Source: Chloroflexota bacterium (GTDB taxonomy: Bacteria > Chloroflexota > UBA6077 > JACQUR01). From it: 19,364 nt of DNA. Location: contig JACQUR010000191.1 in assembly GCA_016210245.1 (NCBI GenBank), positions 1-19,364 on the forward strand, given 5' to 3'. Shown here one piece after another: positions 1 through 8,800 of this stretch (position 1 is its first letter; every line of letters starts with the position of its first letter). A program made the position numbers and the translations under genes. The notes under the pieces were generated by a model that was not told where the DNA came from, did no database searches, and worked only from the letters and a program-made list of their open reading frames with translations.

Positions 1-176
1 CCCAGGGGCTCCTCCTGCCCCGCCCACGCCCTGGCCCGTCCGCCGGGTGCCTGGATGTCCGGCTCGCACGGCCCAGGAGCGCGCCCCCGTCTGGCCGGCG
101 CGGATGCCGTGGCCCGGCGAGGCCAGGGCGGGCTCGCCAGAGGCCAGTCGGCCACGGGGCGTGGAGCGGCTCGCCC

Positions 177-197
177 GCGCAGACAGGATGTCTGCGC
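177..197. repeat. Short REP-like palindrome
   Basis: A perfect 9-bp stem (177-185 with 189-197) closes a 3-nt GGA loop. Read on the minus strand with its flank it begins GGGAGCGCAG and ends CTGCGCG. The element at 17117-17141 has the same framework with a different core. This suggests a dispersed family of intergenic palindromes rather than a chance hairpin. The function is unknown. Confidence 0.55.
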
Positions 198-242
198 TCC
201 CAGCAGGCCGACGCTCCGCGCGAAAACGTGTGACCCGCACCC

Positions 243-298
243 CAGGCGAGCCGCCTGTGCCACCAGGGGACAATCCGGGGGCACAGGCGGCTCGCCTG
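243..298. repeat. 19-bp inverted repeat behind the serine hydrolase
   Basis: Arms 243-261 and 280-298 are perfect inverted copies of 19 bp around an 18-nt spacer. The right copy is itself a hairpin: 281-289 pairs with 293-301 around GCT, extendable to 277-305 with one G-T pair. The left copy also folds on itself (243-248 with 252-257). The unit therefore looks like two head-to-head REP-like palindromes. It starts about 4-10 nt past the end of the serine hydrolase (minus strand) and could act as a terminator or 3'-end protector. No U-run follows the stem directly, so intrinsic termination is uncertain. Confidence 0.6.
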
Positions 299-308
299 TG
301 CTCCCCTG

Positions 309-1625
309 CTACCGTGCGGGCACCCTGGCGGCGGGTGGGCTGGCGGCGGGTGAGGGGTTGGCCTCCGCCGTTGGAGTGACGGTGGCTGGCGGCAGCAGCG
401 GGTAGGCCAGGTGCGGGTCCTCGGGCACGGGGACAGGCCGGGTGGGGAGTTGGCCGAAGTAGTCGTAGACCGCTTTTGCCAGGCGCGCTATGGTTTCGGC
501 CGTCTGGCCCGAGTGCTCCACCTGGTCGGTCAGCACGGCGAGCACGAAGGTGGCGCGGGGCGCGTAGACGATCCCGGCGTCGTGGACGTTGCCGGGCCAG
601 TCGCCGGTCTTATGGGCGACGGGCGTATCGCGCGGCAGCAGCAGCGGGAGTCGGTTGTTCACCTTCTGCCGCAGCAGCAGGTGGACCATGGCCGCGCTCG
701 AGGTCGGGTCGAGCGCCGTCTGCCGGGCCAACGCCTCGAAGAAGACCAGCATGTCCCCCGGCGAGGTGGTCAGGCGATCCGCCAGCACGAAGGTGTGCCG
801 CAGGCCGAGCTGCTGCATGGATTGGTTGGCCCGCCAGGCGCCCACCCGGTCCTGGAGCAGGATGGCGCTGGCGTTATCGCTCAGGGTGACCATCCGCTCC
901 AGCGCCTGGCCGAGGCTGTAGGCTTCCCCCTCGCCGCGATCCAGGGTTCCCAGGTCGAACTCCACGTGGCGCGCGCTCAGCACCAGCGTCTCGTCCAGCT
1001 CCAGCGCGCCTTGCTCCCACTGGTGCAGCACCTCGTACATCAGCGGCAGCTTGAACAGGCTGGCGGCGTAGAACTCGGTTTCGGAGTTGACGAGCAGCCC
1101 GCGGCCGGTGCTCAGCTCCTTGATAGCCACTCCGAACGTGGCCGGCTCATCCCGCAGCACCTCCAGCACCAGGCGCTCGAGCGCTGGATCGTCGCGCGCC
1201 AGCGTAGCGTCGTGCTGGATCTCGAGCCGCCGCGGGACAGGCGCAGCCGGAGCGGCCGTCTGGCTTGCGCCGTTTGGTGGGATCGGCATCCCGGCCGGCG
1301 GGACTGCCGTCGCCGCCTGTGGGGCAGGTGCGTCCAACAGGAGGACGGGCAGCTCACCCAGCGGGGTGGGCGCCTCCGGTGGAGCGACGGGCTCCGGTAG
1401 GGCGGGCGTCTCTGCCCGCCCAGGCGCCCGCCCCACCAGGCTTTCAGGCAGGGCCGCCGTTGGCCCGATGGACTCGGGCGAGCGCTCGCTCGCGCCGCTG
1501 ACCTGGGCCAGCGCCAGGGCGAGGCCGGCGACCAGCAGGCCCAGGAGCAGCACTGCCGGCGACCACGCCCGCCTGGCCCGACGGTGCGCCTGGCTGCGCC
1601 GCCTCTGAAGGCTCGCAGAGTACAA
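309..1625 (-). CDS. Membrane-anchored serine hydrolase, class A beta-lactamase fold
   Basis: This looks like an extracytoplasmic serine hydrolase of the beta-lactamase2/class A penicillin-recognising family. Numbering follows the TTG at 1625 (438 aa). A basic N-terminus precedes one hydrophobic segment (about 23-41), a signal peptide or anchor. A Pro/Ala-rich linker (about 43-130) leads to the catalytic domain (about 135-395). The motifs occur in order: SLFK at 189-192 (nucleophile Ser, general-base Lys), SDN at 249-251 and KTG at 339-341. A Pro-rich tail ends the protein. Between SDN and KTG the usual omega-loop ExxLN is missing; the stretch reads ADRLTTSPGDM. The deacylating Glu166 equivalent therefore appears absent, which argues for a peptidoglycan DD-peptidase-like or penicillin-binding role rather than efficient beta-lactam hydrolysis. 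The start is uncertain. A GTG at 1751 lies 34 nt after the upstream stop but adds about 42 poorly structured residues. An ATG at 1877 would overlap the upstream gene by 92 nt. None has a clear ribosome-binding site. Confidence 0.85.
   Translation of the reverse strand: MYSASLQRRRSQAHRRARRAWSPAVLLLGLLVAGLALALAQVSGASERSPESIGPTAALPESLVGRAPGRAETPALPEPVAPPEAPTPLGELPVLLLDAPAPQAATAVPPAGMPIPPNGASQTAAPAAPVPRRLEIQHDATLARDDPALERLVLEVLRDEPATFGVAIKELSTGRGLLVNSETEFYAASLFKLPLMYEVLHQWEQGALELDETLVLSARHVEFDLGTLDRGEGEAYSLGQALERMVTLSDNASAILLQDRVGAWRANQSMQQLGLRHTFVLADRLTTSPGDMLVFFEALARQTALDPTSSAAMVHLLLRQKVNNRLPLLLPRDTPVAHKTGDWPGNVHDAGIVYAPRATFVLAVLTDQVEHSGQTAETIARLAKAVYDYFGQLPTRPVPVPEDPHLAYPLLPPATVTPTAEANPSPAASPPAARVPAR
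1400..1421. repeat. Palindrome inside the hydrolase linker
   Basis: An 8-bp perfect stem (1400-1407 with 1414-1421) closes a 6-nt loop inside the coding sequence, in the Pro/Ala-rich linker of the serine hydrolase. It encodes roughly GRAPGRAETPA. On the minus strand its core resembles the intergenic palindromes at 243-298 and 17121-17139, including an AGAGAC-like loop. It may be a copy of the same element inserted in frame into a tolerant linker. Chance in a GC-rich, Gly/Arg/Pro-coding stretch cannot be excluded. Confidence 0.4.
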
Positions 1626-1785
1626 CCGAGCCGGCCGCCGCTGTACCTGCCCTACTCGATAGCGCCGTCCGTTGTGGATGGTGTCGTCCCCTACAAGTCC
1701 CCGCGCCAGTGTTCTGTTCCCCGCAAAGTGAGGGGTAGTATCCGGAGTCACAGAGCGCCAGGATCTTCTGCTGCCTCTGGCCCTC

Positions 1786-2748
1786 TCATCTCCGCAGCCG
1801 CCCCATGGCCGATCGGAACAGCCGCAACCCCTCCTCGCGGAAGCGCTGGACGGTGGCGGGCGGAGGACGCTGGCCATAGTCGTAGTAGTACCGGGCGATC
1901 TCGCCGACCAGGTAGGTACCCACGAAGGCGACCGCTGTCTTGGGCACCGCCGAGACGAAGGTCGGCAGCAGGCCGATCAAGCTCCTGGCCAGGCTGCGCC
2001 ACAGGAACGCCCCACCCACCACGGGCAGGATCTCGGCCAGCAGCCGCGTCCGGGCGGAGGGGTCGCGACCGTAGATGCCGGCCAGCTTGAACAGCAGCAG
2101 GGCCTGGTTCTTGGTCAGCACCATCATGTCCGCCACATCGCCCACCAATCCGCCCAGCAGCGGCACATAGGCGGGCAGGCTGGAGAAGAGCGCAAACTGG
2201 GCGTTCGCTCCGCTGGTTTCGCGCACCAGCCGGTCGGCCACTGCCTCGCGGAAGACAGGGTGCTGCCTGGCCAGGGCCAGCCGCACCTGGGGCGCCGCGT
2301 CCACGATCGCTTCCACCAGGCGGTCGCGCGCGGCCGCCTCGTCGCGCAGGTCCACCATGGCTACCTGCTCGGCGGGAAAACCGGGCAGGTCGGCCAGCGG
2401 CGTCTCGTCGGCCAGGGCCAGCGGCTGCTCGGCGGCCACGATCAGCACCACCGGCGCGCCCCGGGTCGCCAGGACATGGGCCGCGCTCACCTCCTGGGCC
2501 GTGGCGCGCCGCCCCGCTGGCAGCACGAGCAGCTCGAGGTCGGCCACCCCTGCCACCGCTTGCTCGGGCAGCAGCACCCGCTGGACCGCGGCCTCGCGCG
2601 CCGGGAAGAGCACCCCGGCCGCGCGCTCCAACAGCGCCGCATCGCTGCCGCTCACCCGGATCGCCAGCGGCCGCCGCAGCTCGCGCTCCAACTCGTCCAG
2701 GTTTAGCTCGCGCACGATGCGCCAGAATTGGGTGATGTTGCTGATCAT
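1786..2748 (-). CDS. DUF697-like membrane protein with degenerate GTPase-like N-terminal half
   Basis: The function is not established. The 320-residue product opens with an amphipathic helix (FWRIVRELNLDELEREL). Residues about 28-152 then follow the rhythm of an Era-like small GTPase. PLAIRVSG (27-34) occupies the P-loop position, LELLVLPAG (71-79) the DxxG strand and GAPVVLIVAAEQPL (98-111) the NKxD strand. A final strand and helix run to about 152. None of the nucleotide-binding residues is present: no GxxxxGK[ST], DxxG or NKxD. The C-terminal half is hydrophobic and resembles DUF697/YcjF proteins: LPAYVPLLGGLVGDVADMMV, then the KLAGIYGRDP motif (221-230), then two further hydrophobic stretches (about 239-263 and 270-286). 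This suggests an inner-membrane pseudo-GTPase. The ATG at 2748 is supported by the conserved-looking N-terminus, but no strong ribosome-binding site precedes it. A large palindrome begins 6 nt upstream. The serine hydrolase follows on the same strand. Confidence 0.75.
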   Translation of the reverse strand: MISNITQFWRIVRELNLDELERELRRPLAIRVSGSDAALLERAAGVLFPAREAAVQRVLLPEQAVAGVADLELLVLPAGRRATAQEVSAAHVLATRGAPVVLIVAAEQPLALADETPLADLPGFPAEQVAMVDLRDEAAARDRLVEAIVDAAPQVRLALARQHPVFREAVADRLVRETSGANAQFALFSSLPAYVPLLGGLVGDVADMMVLTKNQALLLFKLAGIYGRDPSARTRLLAEILPVVGGAFLWRSLARSLIGLLPTFVSAVPKTAVAFVGTYLVGEIARYYYDYGQRPPPATVQRFREEGLRLFRSAMGRLRR

Positions 2749-2754
2749 CAGCAG

Positions 2755-2893
2755 GGGGAACGGATTGCTGTCAATGGATTTCCGGGAACGGATTGGAACG
2801 GATTAGGCGGGCAACAAACCGTTCCAATCCGTTCCAAACCGTTCAATCCGTTCAATCCGTTCCCGGAAATCCGTTGACAGCAATCCGTTCCCC
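2755..2893. repeat. Giant near-perfect palindrome with AACGGATT iterons
   Basis: Arms 2755-2794 and 2854-2893 are inverted copies of 40 nt with one difference, which is a G-U pair in RNA. After a single bulged G (2795), 2796-2804 pairs with 2845-2853. The stem is thus about 49 bp with a 40-nt loop (2805-2844). The arms and loop are built from 9-11-nt units of the type (g)GAACGGATT, in one orientation on the left and the opposite on the right, so slipped pairings are possible. The element fills the intergenic space, ending 5 nt from the giant gene's stop codon and 6 nt from the next start codon. It could be a terminator, an RNA-processing site or a remnant non-autonomous element. No target-site duplication is obvious at its edges. 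Confidence 0.85.
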
Positions 2894-2898
2894 AACTC

Positions 2899-5800
2899 CT
2901 ACTCTACGAATAGGCTCCGATAGATATCCGATGGGGTCACCGCCCCAGCGGGCCACAGGCCGGCCTCCTTGGCCAGGTCGCTGCCATTGCCAACCACGAC
3001 CGTGCCGGCCGTGGCCCAGGGCACGTCGACGGTCCAGAGCTGCAGCGTCGCCCGCTGCAGCCGCACCCCGACCACTGGGCCGTAGTCCTTGACCGAGAGC
3101 GGCAGCCCGTAGGTCTCCAGCCAGTTGGGGTCGGCCAGGTAGAAGTCGCGCAGCGCTGGATAGGCATCCAGGAACGCCACGTGGCGGGAGGTGATGTCGT
3201 CGAAGGTGAGGCCCGAGTCCGGGCTGGTGTCAGCCGCGGGCGGCACCTGGCGGAAGGCTTCCAACCAGGCATCCGCGCCCCGCTGATTCAGTTCATCGAA
3301 CACGTTCACCGGCACCGCTCGCCCCAGCTCTGGCCGCCACTGCAGCGCCAGCTTCTGGAAGGCCTGGGTCAGGAAACCCCGGTACATGAACCGCCCGCTC
3401 ACCGGGTAGCCCACCCGCTGGAGCCCACCCAGGCGCTGGAACTCGCCCCAGAAGGCCGCCTGGCTATCGTCGGTCACGGCAAAGCCGGTGCCACCGGCAC
3501 CGCCAAACCCGTTGGTGGCGGCGAAGAAGCGGCCGTTGAACAGCTCCACCTCCAGCGGGCCGATCTCGCGCGGCGCGATCAGCACGGCGAAGACCGTCAG
3601 GTGCGGCAGCGTGCAGGTCAGGCTGTCCCCGGCCACGGAGCAGGAGAGCGCCACCCAGGTCTGGCCATTCCACCAGGAGACCTTGAGGCGCGAGAGGTCG
3701 CCCTCGGCTTGCGCCAGCTCTCTGGCGGTGGGCCGATAGGTCAGGATCAGGGGCGCCGTGAACTGCCGCAGCCGCTCGCCCGTGTCCAGGTTGGCCAGGT
3801 TGAGCTGGAAAGTCTTCTCCCCGAGCTGGAAGCCTGGAGGCGGTGGCGGGACCGACTCCGGCACCAGCGGGAGCAGCTCCATCAAGGCCGCCGAGTCGCC
3901 CGCCGACCGGGCGAGCACGCTCACGGCCACACGCTCGTCGTCGCTGGCCACCCTGCCGCCGCCGGGCGGGATCACCGCCTGCACCGCCGGGCCCGCCGCC
4001 CGTGCTCCCGCCTCGAACGTGGGGACCGGGGTCGCGGTCGGCTCTGGCGCGGGCATGGCCGTCGGCGGCGCCGGCGCCGGGGCGGGAGCCGCAGTGGCCA
4101 CCGGCACGGGGGCCGCTGGCGCTCCGACGCCGCCACCGCCGCCACCGCCACCTGTGGTGGTAGCGCCGCCGCCACTGGGCCCGCCGCTGCCACCACCGCC
4201 ACCACCTTCTCCTCCTCCCGGAGCTGGAGTAGCGGTCGGCGCGGGCGTAGCAGTCGGCACGGGCGTAGGGGTGATGGTGGGCGTGGGCGCCGGCTGTCGC
4301 GTGATAGACGGCACGACGGCGGCCGGGGACTGATTGCCCGCCGCGTCGGCCGCGGTCACCAGGAAGTTGTTGGCAGCGTCCACGGTCAGACTCACGGTGA
4401 CCGAGTAGCTAGTGGCGCCCGCGGACAGTTGCTGCGAGCCGGCGAGGGCTTCTCCCACGTCCCGCTGGCCGTTGCCGTTGGCGTCCGCCCACACCTGCAC
4501 CAGGGCCCCGGCCTCGGCGCTCCCGCTGATGGCAAAGGTTTCAGTGCTGACAGTCACGGGTGTCGCGGGAACCGTCACCGTAGGCACGGCGGGCGCGGTG
4601 AGGTCCACCACGACCGTCCCCGTCTGGGGGGTCGCCGCGTTCCCGGCCGCGTCCGTCGCCTCGACCCGGTAGGTGTACGTGCCCGCGGCCACCGTGGCGC
4701 TAGCCCCGTCCTTGCCATCCCAGGCATCCTCTGTGTGGGCGCCGGCGCTGCGGGCCTGGGCGTTCGCCACGGTGCGGATCGGCGCACCGGTGGCGTCCTT
4801 GATAGTGAGCGTTACCGAGGCGGCCTCGGAGAGCGTATAGGCAATGGTAACCGTGTCGTTCGTGCCGTCACCATTGGGCGAGAAGGGGTCCGGCGCATCG
4901 GATACGCTCGAGATGGCAGGCGAAACCCTGTCCACCACCACCGTCCCGGACACCGGCGCGGCCGTGCTGCCGCTCGCATCGACCGCCTCGATGTGGACCG
5001 TGTAGCTGCCGTCGGCGACGATCGTCCCGCTGGCGTTCTTGCCATCCCAGGCCTGGCTGTTGGCGCCGGCCAGTCGGTTCTGGTCGTTCACCAGGGTGTT
5101 CACCAGGCCGCCGGACGCGTCCAGGATCGTGAGGGTGACGCGGGCGTCCGACGAGAGGCTGTAGGAGATCGTGGTCGTGTCCTTGATGCCGTCGCCGTTG
5201 GGCGAGAAGGGCGGCGCGGCCGGGGTGGGGACAGTGATAACGGGCGCGCTGTGGGTGATGGTTGGCACGTCGGCTGCCAGCGACTCGTTGCCGGCCGGAT
5301 CGGTGGCAGTCACCACGAAGTAGTTGTCGGCGTTCAGCGCCAGCGGGACCTGGAGGCTGTAGGTATCGACGGTGCCCGCGATGGCCGTCGCGACCGGCGT
5401 GGTTTGCCCGTCGTTCTTCAGCCCATCGTTGTTGGTGTCTACCCAGGCCTTGAGAGTGGAGCCGGCCTGGGCCGTGCCGGTGATGGTGAACGTCTGTTGA
5501 TTGATCGCCAGCACGCCGCCGATGGCGTAGGTGCTGGTGGCATCCGGGATCGTGGTCCAGGCCGGGCTCACGGTGAGGGTCGTGTCCGTGTTGCTGACAA
5601 CACCGCGCGACTGCCCGGCGCCGGTCCCGCCGGTGATCTTGAGGCGCAAGCCACTCCACTGGTCCGCCGTCCAGGCCCGGGTGATGTCGGCCAGCGTGGT
5701 GGCGGTATTGCCGTCGCTGGACGTGCCCGAGGCGCTGCCCGGGCGCGGAGCGGAGACGCTGAGCGAGGCGAGGCTGTAGGCGCTGGTCGCATCCGGCACG

Positions 5801-8800
5801 GTCGTCCAGTCCGGGTAGACCGTCAGCGTGGTGGCCGTGTTCCCGCTCACCGTCCGCAACTGCCCGGCGCCCGTGCCGCCGGTGATGGTGACCTGTCGGT
5901 CCTTCCAGCGGTCCACCGTCCAGGCCCTGGTGGTGTCGACGAGCGTCGTCGCGGTGCCGCCGCTGGACGTGCCGAGGTCGTCGCCAATGGTGTAGGTGCT
6001 GGTGGCATCCGGGATCGTGTCCCAGGCCGGCGGGCTCACGGTGAGGCTGGTCGCCGTGTTGGCGGTAATGGCCCGCGCCTGCCCGGCCCCCGTCCCGCCG
6101 GTGATCCTGACGCTCAAGCCCACCCACTGGTTGGCCGCCCAGGCCTGGCCGGTGTCGTTGAGCGTCGTCGCCGTATTGCCGCCGCTGGACGCGCCGCTCG
6201 CGCCTGGGAGCACGGGCGCTGCCGTGTCGACGGTCACCGAGCCCCTTGCCGTATTGGCGGGGTTGCCGGCGTCGTCGACGGCGTCGATGCAGTAGGTATA
6301 GGTGGCGTCCGCCACCCGGGCGGCGCCGTCGTTCTTGCCATCCCAGGTTTCGGCCCTGGCCCCGGCACCGCGGCTCTCGCCGTTAGCCACCCTGCGCACC
6401 AGGACAGAGCTGCCGCACGCCCCGGTGTAGACATGCATGGTCACCTGCGCGTGCTCGGTGAGTTCGTAGCCGATGGAAACAGTGTCCTGGCTACTGTCGC
6501 CGTTGGGCGAGAAGGGGTCCGGCGAGTCGATCACCTGCTTGATCTCCGGCCTGGTCAGATCCAGGACCACCGTGCCCGACACCTGCAGAGCGCGGTTGCC
6601 GGCCGCGTCCTGTGCGTCGAGACAGTAGGTGTAGGCGCCATCGCCGACCAGGGCACCCAGGTCGTCCTTGCCGTCCCAGGTCTCGGTACTGTCGCCGATG
6701 GAGCGATTCACGCCGACCAGTGTCCCAGCGACCAGGGTGCCGACCAGGGTGCGCTTCAGCGTGCGTCCCGGGTCGGTGCATGCCCGGTCATAGATCACCA
6801 GCTTCACCGCCGCCAGCTCCGAGAGCCGGTACGCGATGGTGGTGGTGTCCTTGACACCATCGCCGTTGGGCGAGAGGGGGTTTGGCGAGGCGGTCACGTT
6901 GGAGAAGACGGGCGCGTCGGAGTCCTGGATGATGCGCGGCACGCGAGCAGGAGCCGACTCGTTGCCGGCCGCGTCGGTGGCGGTCACCAGCAAGTCGTTC
7001 TGGGCATTCGGGGCCAGGGTCGCCTCGGCATCGTAGATCGCGGCGTCGCCGGCGAGCTGCGCCTGGCCGACCGGCGCCGTTTGCCCGTCGTTCTTCAGCC
7101 CGTCGTTGTTCGCGTCCACCCACACCTGCACCAGGGCGTTGGCCTCGGCCGTGCCGGTGATGTGGTACCTCGTGGCGCTCACCGACACCGGGCCGCTCGG
7201 AGTGACGACTGCCGGGGCAGGGGGTGCCACCAGGTCGACGCGCACTGTGCCCGAGAAGGTCGAGGCGGCGGTGCCGGCCGCGTCGACCGCGTCGACGAAG
7301 TAGGTGTAGGTGCCGTGGCCGACCACGCTCCCGCCGTCGTCCTTGCCGTCCCAGGTCTCGGAGCTGGTGCCCGCGGGGCGCGCCCCGAGGGTTACCAGCG
7401 TGCGTTTCAGCGCGCTGGCCGAATCGTGGACGCGGAGCGTGACCCGCGCCGCCTCGGAAAGCGTGTAGGAGATGGCAGTCGTGTCCTTGACGCCGTCGCC
7501 GTTGGGCGAGAAAGGCGGTGCGGACGGGTCCCCGGTGATGGTGGGCGCGCGGTTGGCCACGACCACGGTGGTCGCGACCTGGGGCGCGCTCAGCCCCGCC
7601 GCGTCCACCGCGTCGACCAGGTAGGAGTACGTGCCGTCGGGGACGACGGACCCGGCGTCGTTCTTGCCGTCCCAGGCCACGGTGTTGGCTCCACCGGCGC
7701 GCGGCTGGCGGCTGAGCAGCGTGCGGGAGAAATCACCCGAAGGGCTGCGCAGTTTCACGGTCACCGAGGCGTCCTTGGACAGGGTGTACGAGAGGGTGGT
7801 GGTGTCCACGGCGAGGCCGACGAGCTTGTAGGTGCTGGTGCCGTCCGGCAGAGTGGCCCAGTTGCTGTCCACGGTGAGCATGGTGGCCATGTTGCCGACT
7901 ACCTGGCGCGACTGGCCTGCCCCGGTCCCGCCGGTGAGGGTGAGCGTGGCGCCCACGCGCCCGTTCGTGCCCCAGGCCCTGGCCGCGTCGACCAGGGTGT
8001 TGGCGCCGCCGCTCGTCGCCGTACCGCTCTCCACGACCCCGGCCAGCTTGTAGGTGCTGGTGCCGCTCGGCGGCGTGGCCCAGTTGCTGGCCACGGTGAG
8101 CGTGGTAGCGGTGTTGCCTATCACCGTGCGCGACTGGCCGGCCCCGGTGCCGCCGGTGATGGTGACGGTAGCGCCGATCCACAGCTTGTCGGCCCAGGCT
8201 TTGCTCGCATCGACGAGCGTCGCCGCGCGGCCATCCGTCGCCGTGCCGCTATCCATGCCCAGTGCGGCGATCCGGTACGTGCTTGTGGCATCGGGCGAGG
8301 TGGCCCAGTTGCTGCCCACCGTCAGGATTGTGGCGCTATTGCCGGTGATGGTGCGCGCCTGGCCCACGCCGGTCCCGCCGGTGATGGTGGCGGTGGCGCC
8401 CGCCCACACGTCCGTGGCCCACGTCTTGCCGCCATCGGTAAGCGTGGCGGCGCCGCCGGCCGTGGCCATGCCGCTGTCCAGGTCCCGCGTCCTGTCGCAC
8501 CGAATGGCCGTGCCGTCGACGCCCGTGCCGCAGGGCGAGAAGGAGTTGGGCGAGGCCGAGAGGCTGGTGATGGTCGGCGCGCTATCGATGGTCTGCACGG
8601 CCCGGTACACGCCCCGGCCGTGGGTGACGGCGAACAGGCTGCGCGCGTCCTTGCCGTCCACCGTGTAGGCGAAGGGGTGGACCAGCACCTTCCAGACGCG
8701 CGCGGTCGTCGGCAGGCCGTCGTTCAGCGGCGCCCAGCTCCGGCCGCCGTCCGGCGACTTGTACACCCCGACGTCGGTCGCCAGGTACAGGACGTTTGGC

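Larger units (their letters stand above)
1..308. other. Gene-free region with GC-rich palindromes
   Basis: No convincing gene is visible in the first 308 bases. Open frames here encode Arg/Pro/Ala-rich sequence without recognisable domains, as expected by chance at this GC content. The region lies just downstream of the serine hydrolase, which is on the minus strand. Its identifiable content is a set of short palindromes (177-197, 243-298 and nested 277-305), annotated separately. Whether a gene ends just left of the window cannot be seen. Confidence 0.6.
4295..8560 (-). repeat. Second FlgD-Ig/Ig module array (F6-F11, Ig3-Ig5)
   Basis: The order on the coding strand is F6 F7 Ig3 F8 F9 Ig4 F10 F11 Ig5, a regular F-F-Ig triplet repeated three times. 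F modules start at an FSPNGDG-type motif, continue DTTxISYTLSE, and carry a TWDGKDD turn and a final YxxDAxDAAGN strand, as in FlgD-Ig-like domains. F6 has the variant FSPCGTGVDG. Ig modules carry a VDANNDGLKNDG-type loop and end TDAAGNES. Approximate positions are F6 7560-8560, F7 7230-7510, Ig3 6925-7230, F8 6555-6880, F9 6225-6515, Ig4 5245-5520, F10 4925-5210, F11 4600-4880 and Ig5 4295-4600. F6 and the F9/Ig4 boundary are interrupted by inserted repeats. Confidence 0.8.

Noticed and set aside
47..405. Small open frames at the left edge on the plus strand
   Set aside because: They are Arg/Pro/Ala-rich, lack domains and ribosome-binding sites, run through the palindromes and into the antisense of the hydrolase.
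309..1877. Longer version of the serine hydrolase starting at an ATG at 1877
   Set aside because: It would overlap the upstream gene by 92 nt and add Arg/Gly/Ser-rich sequence that looks like untranslated or out-of-frame DNA ahead of a clear signal/anchor. There is no ribosome-binding site.
2755..2893. CRISPR-like array of AACGGATT units
   Set aside because: The units are 9-11 nt, adjacent, unevenly spaced and in opposite orientations on two arms; there are no spacers of constant length and no cas genes. It is a palindrome, not an array.
2755..2893. Complete insertion sequence or MITE
   Set aside because: The inverted arms are striking, but no target-site duplication is evident and no second copy is visible in the window. 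It is left as an open possibility under findings.
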